Positions 1 through 6,761 are shown, counted from the stretch's first letter. The stretch: 6,763 nucleotides of DNA from a bacterium (GCA_021790955.1 JAJYFI010000059.1:1-6763); one strand, 5' to 3'. Notes: a model not told the origin generated them from the letters alone. Program-made: numbers and translations.

Positions 1-85
1 ATCGGAGCACTCTTCGCGATCATTATATCACGAGCCCATCCATCGCGAATGTATTTGCTATTCTTCCACCGACCCCGCCTCGGAT

Positions 86-1678
86 ATGGACCTCGAGAAG
101 GCTCGCGCCGAAACAAGCTCGTACGAATGGTTCGCGCCCGGCGACCTCAACGGATTCTTCGGGCTGATGTTCGACAACCTGACGGTGCTCTCGTTTTTAG
201 CCGGCATCCTGATCCTTGGCTTCCATTTCCCCGCCGATATCGTCTACCGGAAGATGTTTCCCGGCACCGCGCTCGGCGTCCTCGCTGGAGACCTCGCCTA
301 CACCGTCCTGGCCTTTCAGCTCGCTCGAAAGACTGGACGCTGCAACATAACCGCCATGCCCCTCGGCCTGGACACTCCCTCCACCATCGGCATCGCCCTC
401 ACGGTGCTGGGCCCCGCCTTCATCGCCATGAAAGCGCGCGGCATGCCGGAAAACCAGGCGGCGCTCATGACCTGGTACATCGGCATGTCGACGATGGTCA
501 CGATCGGCCTCATCAAGTTCGTTTTCTCCTTTTTCGGCGCCTGGGTGCAGAAACTGGTGCCGGAAGCGGGGCTTCTGGGATCGCTTGCGGGGATCGGGCT
601 GGCGCTCATCGGAGTCATTCCCCTCGTCGACATTTTCAGCATGCCGCTCATTGGAATCCTCGCCCTGGGGATCATCCTCTACAACCTGGTCGCGAAGATC
701 CAGCTTCCCCGCAACTTTCCCGGCGTCCTTGCGGCCGTCCTCGTCGGCACCGCGCTCTATTACGCCTCCGGAGCCTCCTACAGCCCTCCTGTCGACCCCT
801 TGGGCGTCTCGCTCCCGATCCCGAGCCTTCGTTTCATCAAAGGCTTTAAAGAGTCTCTGACGTACCTGCCGATCGCCCTTCCCTTCGCGATTCTCACGAT
901 CGTGGGCGGCATCAACGTGACGGAAAGCGCCCGTGTCGCCGGCGACGACTTCAAGACCCGACACATCCTCCTCACGGACGCGCTGGCGACCCTGTTGGCG
1001 GGGCTTTCGGGCGGCGTCGCCCAATCCACCCCCTACATCGGACAGCCGGCCTATAAGCACATGGGCGCCCGGTCCGGCTACGCCGTGCTGACGGGCCTCG
1101 CGGTCGGCTTGGGGGGCATGCTGGGCGCCGTCGGCTTCATCGTCAATCTCATCCCGCGCGCGGTGCTGGCGCCGATCCTGCTTTTCGTCGCGATCGACAT
1201 CATGTGCCAGGCCTTCCACGCCACGCCCCATCGCCACGCGCCGGCCGTCGCCCTCGCCTACTTCCCGGCCGCGGCGCGGCTCCTTCAAATCAAGCTCTCA
1301 AACCCCGCCTTCGTTCCCGCGGCTCATTTCCAGGCGCTTTTGTCCGAACCCGGGAAAAGCCTGCCGGAGCTTCTCGTCACGGTCGCGTTAGGCAACGGCT
1401 TCATCCTGACCGCGATGCTCTGGGGCGCGGCGCTCGCGACCTTGATCGACCGGAGGCTGCGGGCTTCCGGCCTTTACCTGGCGATCCTGGCGGCCCTGAC
1501 CTTCTTCGGCTTCGTCCACTCGGCGCTTCCCGACGGAAGCCTCTATCTCCCGTGGACGCTTGCGGCGCCCGCCAGGAGCATCCCCTATCAGTTCGGCGCG
1601 GCTTACGCGATCATGGCCGCGGCCCTTCTGGCCGTATCCTTCCGCGGCCCCAGGGACGCCGCGGCGGTCCCGGCGTGA
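86..1678 (+). CDS. NCS2/AzgA-like nucleobase permease family protein
   Basis: This is a 530-residue integral membrane protein with about 12 hydrophobic segments, resembling the NCS2 (xanthine/uracil/AzgA) transporters of the inner membrane. Residues 88-110 (ITAMPLGLDTPS...) resemble the conserved early NCS2 helix. Residues 274-282 (GGINVTESA) occupy the place of the acidic substrate-helix motif. Residues 313-331, with STPYIGQPAY followed by GARSGY, line up with the AzgA motif TTYIES...GGRTG. A polar stretch at about 402-428 interrupts the C-terminal helices. The ATG at 86 fits the family N-terminus (EWFAPGDLNGFFGL), although no Shine-Dalgarno is visible and the frame stays open to the window edge. 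The next gene starts inside its stop codon and encodes a nucleoside transporter, which supports a nucleobase role. The substrate (adenine, hypoxanthine, xanthine or other) cannot be read from the sequence. The clade is divergent from classic UraA/XanQ/AzgA, so another small cyclic substrate remains possible. Confidence 0.85.
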   Translation: MDLEKARAETSSYEWFAPGDLNGFFGLMFDNLTVLSFLAGILILGFHFPADIVYRKMFPGTALGVLAGDLAYTVLAFQLARKTGRCNITAMPLGLDTPSTIGIALTVLGPAFIAMKARGMPENQAALMTWYIGMSTMVTIGLIKFVFSFFGAWVQKLVPEAGLLGSLAGIGLALIGVIPLVDIFSMPLIGILALGIILYNLVAKIQLPRNFPGVLAAVLVGTALYYASGASYSPPVDPLGVSLPIPSLRFIKGFKESLTYLPIALPFAILTIVGGINVTESARVAGDDFKTRHILLTDALATLLAGLSGGVAQSTPYIGQPAYKHMGARSGYAVLTGLAVGLGGMLGAVGFIVNLIPRAVLAPILLFVAIDIMCQAFHATPHRHAPAVALAYFPAAARLLQIKLSNPAFVPAAHFQALLSEPGKSLPELLVTVALGNGFILTAMLWGAALATLIDRRLRASGLYLAILAALTFFGFVHSALPDGSLYLPWTLAAPARSIPYQFGAAYAIMAAALLAVSFRGPRDAAAVPA

Positions 1679-2940
1679 ACCGATACCAGCTGACGAGCCT
1701 CGCCGGGACCGCCGTCCTCGCGGCCGCGGCTTGGCTTCTCTCGCGAAACCGAACGAAGGTCAAAATCCAAACCATTCTTTGGGCGCTCCTCCTTCAATTC
1801 GCCTTCGCCTTCCTCATCCTTAAGACCTCCGCCGGAGAACGCACCTTCTCGGCGGTGAACGCGGCATGCGCGCATCTGCTCGCCTTCGAGGAGGAGGGAG
1901 CTCGCTTCGTCTTTGGGACGCTGGCCCTGTCTCCCGGCGAACCGGGCTCGACGGGGTTCTACTTCGCCTTCCAGGTTCTTCCCACCATCATCTTTCTCTC
2001 AAGCCTGATGTCCCTTCTTTACTACCTGGGCGTCATGCAGAAAGTCGTCCAGGGGTTCGCCTGGATCATGGCCCGAACCTGCCGGACCTCGGGCGCGGAG
2101 TCCCTCTCCATCTCCGCCAATATCTTCATGGGACAAACCGAGGCGCCTCTTCTCATACGGCCCTACATCGAGTCCCTCACCGAGTCGGAACTCCTCTGCG
2201 TCATGGTGGGAGGGATGGCCCACATCGCGGCGGGCATCATGATCGCCTACGTCGGCATGCTCGCCCCCTTTTTCCCGGACATCGCCGGGCACCTCCTCGC
2301 GGCGCAGGTCATGGCGACGCCGGCGACGATCCTCATCGCGAAGCTGCTCCTGCCGGAGACCGCCTCCCCCAAAACGATGGGGAGCGTGAAGTTGAGCTAC
2401 CACGAGGAGAGCACGAACGCCATCGAGGCCGCCGCAACCGGAGGCTCTCTCGGCATGACGCTCGCGCTCAACGTGGCCGCCATGCTGGTCGCCTTCATGT
2501 CGATCATCGCTCTCATCAATTGGGGGCTTCATCACCTGCTGGCCCTCTTCGGACACGGCGAGATCGGCCTCGAGACGATCCTCGGCTGGCTCTTCGCGCC
2601 GATTGCCTGGCTTTTGGGCGTCCCGTGGGCCGACTGCCGCCGGGTCGGCCAGTGGATAGGCGAGAAGACGGCCTTTAATGAATTCATCGCCTATTCGAAC
2701 ATGGCGCGCTTCGCCGCGGCGCACGGGGCCGCGGCCATCTCCCACCGCGCCTACGTGATCGCGGCCCACGCCCTTTGCGGCTTCTCCAACTTCCTCTCGA
2801 TCGGCATCCAGATCGGCGGCATCGGCCCGATGGCGCCCACCCGGCGCAAGGACCTGGCGAGGCTGGGCCTCCTCGCGCTCCTCGGGGGGTCGCTCGCCTG
2901 CTTCATGACGGCCTCCATCACCGGGATCCTCATCCCCTAA
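1675..2940 (+). CDS. CNT-family (NupC-like) concentrative nucleoside transporter
   Basis: This is a cation-coupled inner-membrane importer of nucleosides, 421 residues long, as usual for bacterial CNT proteins. The GTG at 1675 is chosen because it overlaps the preceding stop (GTGA, 4-nt overlap) and gives the family N-terminus. An AGGGA lies too far upstream (1652-1656) to act as a normal ribosome site, so translational coupling is likely. The nucleoside pocket known from Vibrio cholerae CNT is intact. Q154-T155-E156 sit in GQTEAP (nucleobase side), E336 in FNEFIAY, and N372 and S375 in CGFSNFLSIGIQIGG (ribose side). N149 of the sodium site is kept. The position of the sodium-site serine is His183 (GGMAHIAAG), so the coupling ion is uncertain. 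With a permease before it and adenosine deaminase two genes downstream, it most likely feeds purine nucleoside salvage. The family call is firm; purine versus pyrimidine preference is inference. Confidence 0.95.
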   Translation: MNRYQLTSLAGTAVLAAAAWLLSRNRTKVKIQTILWALLLQFAFAFLILKTSAGERTFSAVNAACAHLLAFEEEGARFVFGTLALSPGEPGSTGFYFAFQVLPTIIFLSSLMSLLYYLGVMQKVVQGFAWIMARTCRTSGAESLSISANIFMGQTEAPLLIRPYIESLTESELLCVMVGGMAHIAAGIMIAYVGMLAPFFPDIAGHLLAAQVMATPATILIAKLLLPETASPKTMGSVKLSYHEESTNAIEAAATGGSLGMTLALNVAAMLVAFMSIIALINWGLHHLLALFGHGEIGLETILGWLFAPIAWLLGVPWADCRRVGQWIGEKTAFNEFIAYSNMARFAAAHGAAAISHRAYVIAAHALCGFSNFLSIGIQIGGIGPMAPTRRKDLARLGLLALLGGSLACFMTASITGILIP

Positions 2941-3578
2941 TGTCCGACCTCCTTTCCCACGCCCGGATATTGATCCGCCAAGTCTACAACGTTCGCCCGC
3001 TCATCGAGTGGGGAGGCCTCGTCCTCATCGCGGGCTTTCTATTCGCGGAGACCGGGCTCTTCGCGGGCTTTTTCCTGCCGGGAGATTCCCTGCTTGTGAC
3101 GGCGGGAATCCTTTCGAAAGCCGGCGCCTTCCCGATCGCGAATCTCCTCCTATGGAGCTCCGCCGCCGCGATCGTCGGCAACCAGATGGGTTACGCCATC
3201 GGCTTTCGGGCCGGCCGTCCGCTGTTCAAGAAGGAGGACTCCCTCTTCTTCAAAAAGGCGCATCTCCTGCGGGCGCAGGGATTCTATTCCCGCTACGGGG
3301 CCAAGACCGTGGTGATCGCGCGCTTCATGCCGATCGTCCGCACCTTCGTTCCGCTGGTGGCCGGCATCGCGGCCATGGATTTCCCCCGATTCGTCCTCTA
3401 CAACGTGATGGGCGGCGTTCTCTGGGTGTTCGGCCTCTGCCTATCGGGCTACGCGCTCGCCTCGGCGATCCCGGACATCGAGCGGCGGCTCCACTGGGTC
3501 ATCCTGGCCGTCATTTTCCTCTCCGTCCTTCCCGGCCTCCTTCAGCTTCGCCGCAAAAAGCCGTGGGCGTCACCCTGA
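2940..3578 (+). CDS. DedA-family (VTT domain) membrane protein
   Basis: This 212-residue protein belongs to the DedA/SNARE-associated (VTT) family of inner-membrane proteins. Family members support membrane homeostasis and proton-motive-force-dependent functions, and some act as lipid (undecaprenyl-phosphate) flippases or translocases. The family residues are visible. E37 and D49 lie in the re-entrant segment ETGLFAGFFLPGDSLL. R128 and R134 lie in ARFMPIVRTFVP, matching the essential acidic and Arg residues of E. coli YqjA-type proteins. C-terminal hydrophobic helices span about 151-175 and 186-201, followed by a basic tail (RRKKP). The ATG shares one base with the preceding stop (TAATG), so it is probably translated by re-initiation. 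The next gene begins inside its last codons. Its job inside a nucleoside-salvage operon is unclear. It may simply be carried along, or it may serve the membrane transporters next to it. Confidence 0.95.
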   Translation: MSDLLSHARILIRQVYNVRPLIEWGGLVLIAGFLFAETGLFAGFFLPGDSLLVTAGILSKAGAFPIANLLLWSSAAAIVGNQMGYAIGFRAGRPLFKKEDSLFFKKAHLLRAQGFYSRYGAKTVVIARFMPIVRTFVPLVAGIAAMDFPRFVLYNVMGGVLWVFGLCLSGYALASAIPDIERRLHWVILAVIFLSVLPGLLQLRRKKPWASP

Positions 3579-4795
3579 TCGCCCTCTCTCTCCTCGGCCT
3601 GCGTGACGGCCGCGCCCAAGCGACCTCCAGGCCTCGTCACGCCCTCTCCGCCGCGATCCTCCAGCGCGCGGCCCGAATCCATTGGACCCCGGCCCTCGTC
3701 GACGAGCTTATCGATCGCATGCCCAAGGTGGAAACCCATGTGCACCTGGATGGCTCCCTGAGACCGAGGACGATCCAAAGGCTCGCCGTCAGACAGCGCC
3801 TCGAGCCTTTTGCAGACGAGACTCTCGGCCGGATTCGAGCCGAGACAGTGGTCGACAAGCCCCTGGGCTCCCTGGCGCGCGTGCTGAGGATCTTCGGCGC
3901 CATCGAGCCTCTCTTGCGCGACCCCGAGTCGCTTGAAGACGCCGCCTATCGCGTCATCGCCCGCGCCGACCGGCAGAAAATCCGCTATCTCGAGCTGCGC
4001 TTCGCTCCCGCGTTGAACACCTCATCCCATTTTTCCGACGAGCAAGCCTTGCGATCGGTCCTGCGCGGCGTCGAGCGCGGCAGGCGCGACTTCGGCGTCG
4101 ACACGGGCGTCATCATTTGCTTGATGCGGCCCTTCAAGCTCGTCAGCCGCAGGCGCAACGAGAAGATGCTCGATCTCGCGATTCGCTACCGCGGCCGCGG
4201 CGTGGTCGGGATCGACCTGGCGGGAGACGAGGCCGCTCAGCCGCTCTCGGACTACCGCGATTTCTACCGCCGCGCCCGGCTGGCTGGCCTCCACACGACC
4301 GTCCATGCCGGGGAAGTGCCGGGAAGCCCGGATCTGCGCACCGCCGTGAACATCGGCGTGGACCGAATCGGGCACGGGGTTTTTTTATCGCAAGACCCCG
4401 CTTTGACTCGGCGGGCCAAGGCTCGCGGCATCTTCATCGAAGTCAATCCGACCTCAAATGTTCGCACGGGGGCGGTTCGTTCCCTGGCGGCTCACCCCGC
4501 GAAACGATGGCATCGCGAGGGCGTTCCCATCACCATCAGCACGGATGATCCGGGGCTGTTCGGCATCGACTTGAACCACGAATATCGGGCGCTCGCGCAC
4601 GACATGGGCTTCAAACCGTTGGATCTTTTAGCCGTCTCCTACCAGGGCATCGACGCCCTCTTCGCGACGGAGGCGGAAAAGCGGCGGTTGCGAACGCGAT
4701 TTGAAGCGGAGATCCTCGCGACGCTTGATGCTCTGGCGCGGACATCCGGCCGAGACGCGGCTTCCAGGGCGTCCGTCACTTCCTCTGTAAAATAG
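3563..4795 (+). CDS. add: Adenosine deaminase, possibly exported
   Basis: This is a zinc-dependent TIM-barrel enzyme converting adenosine (and deoxyadenosine) to inosine plus ammonia. From the GTG at 3563 it has 410 residues. Active-site elements run in order: H59 and H61 in ETHVHLDGS (zinc), G221-D222-E223, H248-A-G-E251 (zinc His and catalytic Glu), H271 in RIGHGV, N295-PTSN-299, and D328-D329 in STDDPGLFG (zinc Asp). TSN followed by TGAV favours adenosine deaminase over adenine deaminase. The first 52 residues precede MPKVETHVHLDG, whereas most bacterial homologues have only about 5-15 there. Residues 2-20 hold a short hydrophobic stretch (VTLIALSLLGL) and then GRAQA, like a signal peptide with an Ala-X-Ala site, although the n-region lacks positive charge. 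ATG 3719 is the only later in-frame canonical start. It would remove TPALVDELID, which is typical of the family, so I prefer the GTG. The gene overlaps dedA by 16 nt. The family is firm; start and location are moderately supported. Confidence 0.93.
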   Translation: MGVTLIALSLLGLRDGRAQATSRPRHALSAAILQRAARIHWTPALVDELIDRMPKVETHVHLDGSLRPRTIQRLAVRQRLEPFADETLGRIRAETVVDKPLGSLARVLRIFGAIEPLLRDPESLEDAAYRVIARADRQKIRYLELRFAPALNTSSHFSDEQALRSVLRGVERGRRDFGVDTGVIICLMRPFKLVSRRRNEKMLDLAIRYRGRGVVGIDLAGDEAAQPLSDYRDFYRRARLAGLHTTVHAGEVPGSPDLRTAVNIGVDRIGHGVFLSQDPALTRRAKARGIFIEVNPTSNVRTGAVRSLAAHPAKRWHREGVPITISTDDPGLFGIDLNHEYRALAHDMGFKPLDLLAVSYQGIDALFATEAEKRRLRTRFEAEILATLDALARTSGRDAASRASVTSSVK

Positions 4796-4821
4796 CCCTC
4801 GCGGCCCGGCGCGACTCTCGC

Positions 4822-4850
4822 TTGACACACCGGGACCATTCCAGTAACAT
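4822..4850 (+). promoter_or_regulatory. Sigma70-type promoter for the downstream membrane-anchored protein
   Basis: A perfect -35 hexamer TTGACA (4822-4827) is followed by exactly 17 bases and a -10 hexamer TAACAT (4845-4850), which keeps the key T, A, A and T positions. It lies in the 65-base gap after the adenosine deaminase stop. Expected transcription starts near 4856-4858, only about 3-5 nt before the ATG at 4861. No Shine-Dalgarno is present in the gap. It likely gives the downstream genes expression independent of the salvage operon. Confidence 0.75.
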
Positions 4851-4860
4851 TCTTAAACCC

Positions 4861-5766
4861 ATGCCGAACGCGGGACTCTGGACGGACACGGTTTTCTACG
4901 TCGCGGCGGCGGCTTTCTTCGTCGCACTGGCGGCCGCGGCGTATATCTGGGGTCAGCGCCGGGCTGCGATCGAAGCCCAAAGCCCCGCGCTCCCCGAGCC
5001 GTCGCCTAAAAAAGCGCCCGCGCCGGCAACGGCGAAGCCCGCCGAGCCCCCGAAGACGGTCGCCGCGCTCAAACCCACGGCGGAGGCGCAGCGCCCTCTT
5101 CCCGTTCCCCTCGCCAAACCCCAGCCCCAGGAGCCCAAACCGTCGCCGGCCCCTCAGGCCCAACCGGCGCCCGCGGAGGCCCAGCACCATCTTCCCTCCT
5201 TCTCGTGGGGAGGCCTTCTCGACAAGATGGAGCGCTTCGAGGCCGAGATCGCCTCGATCAAGACCCTGATCACCGAGAAATCCGTCTCCGGGCAGGATGT
5301 GGCCCAACTTCTGCAAAAACTTCAAAGTCAGGCCCCGGCCTCCCAGCCGCCCGAAGAGATCCACGCGATCGCAGCCCAGCTCGAACGATTCCAAGGCGAG
5401 TTTACAGCCCTTCGGAGCCTTTTCGAGGCGGCCGCCAAGGACAACGCCTCCCTGCGCGAGATGGTCTCCAAGCTCCAGGAAGAAGCCGCGGCGCGCCCCC
5501 CGTCCCAAGCTCCCGCGCCCTCCCCCGACGCCGGCCGCGCCGTCGCCTTCATCCAGAGCCTTATTGACAAGATGGATCATTTCGAGGAAGAGCTTGCCTC
5601 CGTCAAATCCTTGCTTTCATCACGCTCAAAGACGCGAGAGACGGAGGCCACCCCCTTGCCCGCCGCCGTCATGCCTCCGAAGTCGGATGAGAAAGAGCCG
5701 GCCGCGGCGAATGCGAAGAGCTCCGGTTCCGCCGAATCGCGCCGAAACCCGGTCTGGCCCGTCTAA
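4861..5766 (+). CDS. Membrane-anchored Pro/Ala-rich protein with three coiled-coil repeats (unknown function)
   Basis: I do not recognise a named family in this 301-residue protein. It has a short N-terminus, one transmembrane helix at about residues 11-30 and then a basic GQRR. This suggests an uncleaved anchor; by the positive-inside rule the bulk could be cytoplasmic. Residues 41-110 are a Pro/Ala/Lys-rich, TonB-like extended linker. Three related helical repeats follow at 119-140, 170-191 and 234-255. They share a pattern like L-x-K-M-E-x-F-x-x-E-I-A-S-I-K-S-L-L and are separated by Pro/Gln/Ala-rich spacers. Residues 192-210 add more predicted coiled coil. The C-terminus (256-301) is low-complexity and charged. 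ATG 4861 is chosen over TTG 4822 because that TTG belongs to the -35 element. The domain plan suits a scaffold, or a spacer protein that oligomerises or bridges the envelope. Low-complexity composition limits any homology claim. Confidence 0.8.
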   Translation: MPNAGLWTDTVFYVAAAAFFVALAAAAYIWGQRRAAIEAQSPALPEPSPKKAPAPATAKPAEPPKTVAALKPTAEAQRPLPVPLAKPQPQEPKPSPAPQAQPAPAEAQHHLPSFSWGGLLDKMERFEAEIASIKTLITEKSVSGQDVAQLLQKLQSQAPASQPPEEIHAIAAQLERFQGEFTALRSLFEAAAKDNASLREMVSKLQEEAAARPPSQAPAPSPDAGRAVAFIQSLIDKMDHFEEELASVKSLLSSRSKTRETEATPLPAAVMPPKSDEKEPAAANAKSSGSAESRRNPVWPV

Positions 5767-5790
5767 ATTCCATAGTCAACAGCAGGCGGG

Positions 5791-5850
5791 CGACCTTCCG
5801 TGGTCTTCCATGGCCTTCCGTCGCTTTCTGCGGCCTTCTGTGGTTTTCCG
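5791..5850 (+). repeat. Six-copy imperfect 10-bp tandem repeat
   Basis: Six consecutive 10-bp units fill this interval. The consensus is about TGGYCTTCCG, most units differing from it at one to three positions, and the period is exactly 10 with no gaps. The reverse complement reads like CGGAAGGCCA, giving TEGHGRPRK-type conceptual translations on the minus strand. From general knowledge, such arrays occur as scattered intergenic repeats in many environmental genomes. This copy sits between the coiled-coil gene and the conserved part of the porin-like gene, and it overlaps the region where the porin start and signal peptide should be. Confidence 0.8.
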
Positions 5851-6761
5851 CGCCGCCTCCCGAGACGAGAGCCCAGGCCTTCTCCAACGCCGCCATTGGA
5901 ACGACCGCCGCCGACTTTCTTAATCTGATACCGACCGCAAGGGAAAACGCCCTCGGAGGCACTTCCGCCGCGCTCACGGAGGGATCGAGCGCCATCTTCT
6001 GGAACCCGGCAGGGCTCGCGCGCATCGAGCCTCAGTCTCCCTCGGAGGCCGAGTTCGACTACGCGCCGCTGCTCGAGACCACCTATGCCGGAGCCGCCTC
6101 CTACGCGGCCCCCTTTCCCGGCGGAGGCGTCCTGGGCGCGGGCGCCCTCTATTTCTCCCAAGCGGCCCAGACCGCCTACTCGAGCGTCGGCAACGCCCTT
6201 GGATCCTTCACGCCCTACGACCTGGACCTGTCGGTCGCCTACGCCAGACGTTTCGGCGACTACCTGGTGGGAGGCGACGCGAAGTTCATCCGATCGGTGA
6301 TCGCGGATGCCCACGGCCAGACCGCCGCCGTCGACGCTGGCTTCCAGGCGCCAAGGGCGGCCATGCTGGGAGATGGTCCGGTCGATTTCGGCGCCGACAT
6401 AACGAATCTCGGCGGCCCGCTCACGGTCGGCACCGTGGGCTCGCCTCTCCCGCTCAAAGTCGCGGGAGGAGCCTACTGGCACGCGACGCCGGAGGCGGGA
6501 TTCGCGATGGACCTGAACCTTCCCGAGGGCAACTCCCCCTATGTGACGCTCGGCTTCGAAGGGACGCTCAAGACCGGCGCCCTCTCCTCGTCCTTGCGGC
6601 TTGGCTTCAACCAGGAGAACCTCCAAAGCCAGGCGGGCTCCCTCTCCGGAATGTCCCTCGGCGCCGGCATCGCGTTCCGGCAGATGACGATCGACTACGC
6701 CTGGGTGCCGCTCGGCTTGCTGGGCGACATGAACCGCATCTCGATTTTGTTCCGGTTCTAA
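5810..6761 (+). CDS. PorV/PorQ-like outer-membrane beta-barrel protein, start unresolved (probable frame break near the 5' end)
   Basis: The conserved part is read in the frame ending at TAA 6759-6761. It looks like the PorV/PorQ (UPF0164, FadL-like) family of outer-membrane barrel proteins, which in some phyla work with type IX secretion and elsewhere have unknown roles. After a likely cleavage site (RAQA, then FSN, mature residue 1 at 5880) come 293 residues. These include the family N-terminal signature ARENALGGTSAALTEG with FWNPAGL at mature 40-46, alternating beta-strand segments such as YDLDLSVAYARRFGDY, and a C-terminal Phe (SILFRF) typical of barrel-insertion signals. The frame is open from 5691 but has no ATG, GTG or TTG until GTG 6267, which would delete the signature. 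ATG 5810 lies one frame off, in the 10-bp repeats, and its own frame stops at 5921-5923. I therefore give 5810 as the probable original start, with a net +1 shift needed before about 5850. Family confidence is good; intactness is uncertain. A CTG start (5754 or 5838) is an alternative. Confidence 0.7.

Noticed and set aside
57..64. TGCTATTCT-like extended -10 element upstream of the permease gene
   Set aside because: There is no acceptable -35 at the right distance and the -10 matches only four positions. The AT-richer leader at 1-70 may be regulatory, but no promoter can be assigned.
197..1288. Long minus-strand open frame (363 codons) opposite the permease
   Set aside because: Its translation is a charged Arg/Asp/Gly-rich composition typical of the antisense of a GC-rich membrane-protein gene. 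The + strand frame has clear family motifs.
4796..4820. GC-rich inverted bases (CGCG...CGCG) after the deaminase stop, considered as a terminator
   Set aside because: The stem is only four pairs and no T tract follows, so it does not meet the pattern of an intrinsic terminator.
4822..4860. TTG at 4822 as the start of the coiled-coil protein
   Set aside because: The TTG is part of a perfect -35 hexamer, no ribosome site precedes it, and ATG 4861 sits directly before the membrane segment.
4639..5580. Minus-strand open frame (313 codons) opposite the coiled-coil gene and the deaminase end
   Set aside because: It runs across two + strand genes and a promoter with low-complexity Gly/Arg/Leu content, and no domain is recognisable. 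It is best explained as a shadow frame.
5763..6626. Minus-strand open frame (287 codons) opposite the porin-like gene
   Set aside because: It is Gly/Arg/Glu-rich and passes through the 10-bp repeats (TEGRP-type translation). The + strand frame shows the PorV/PorQ signature.
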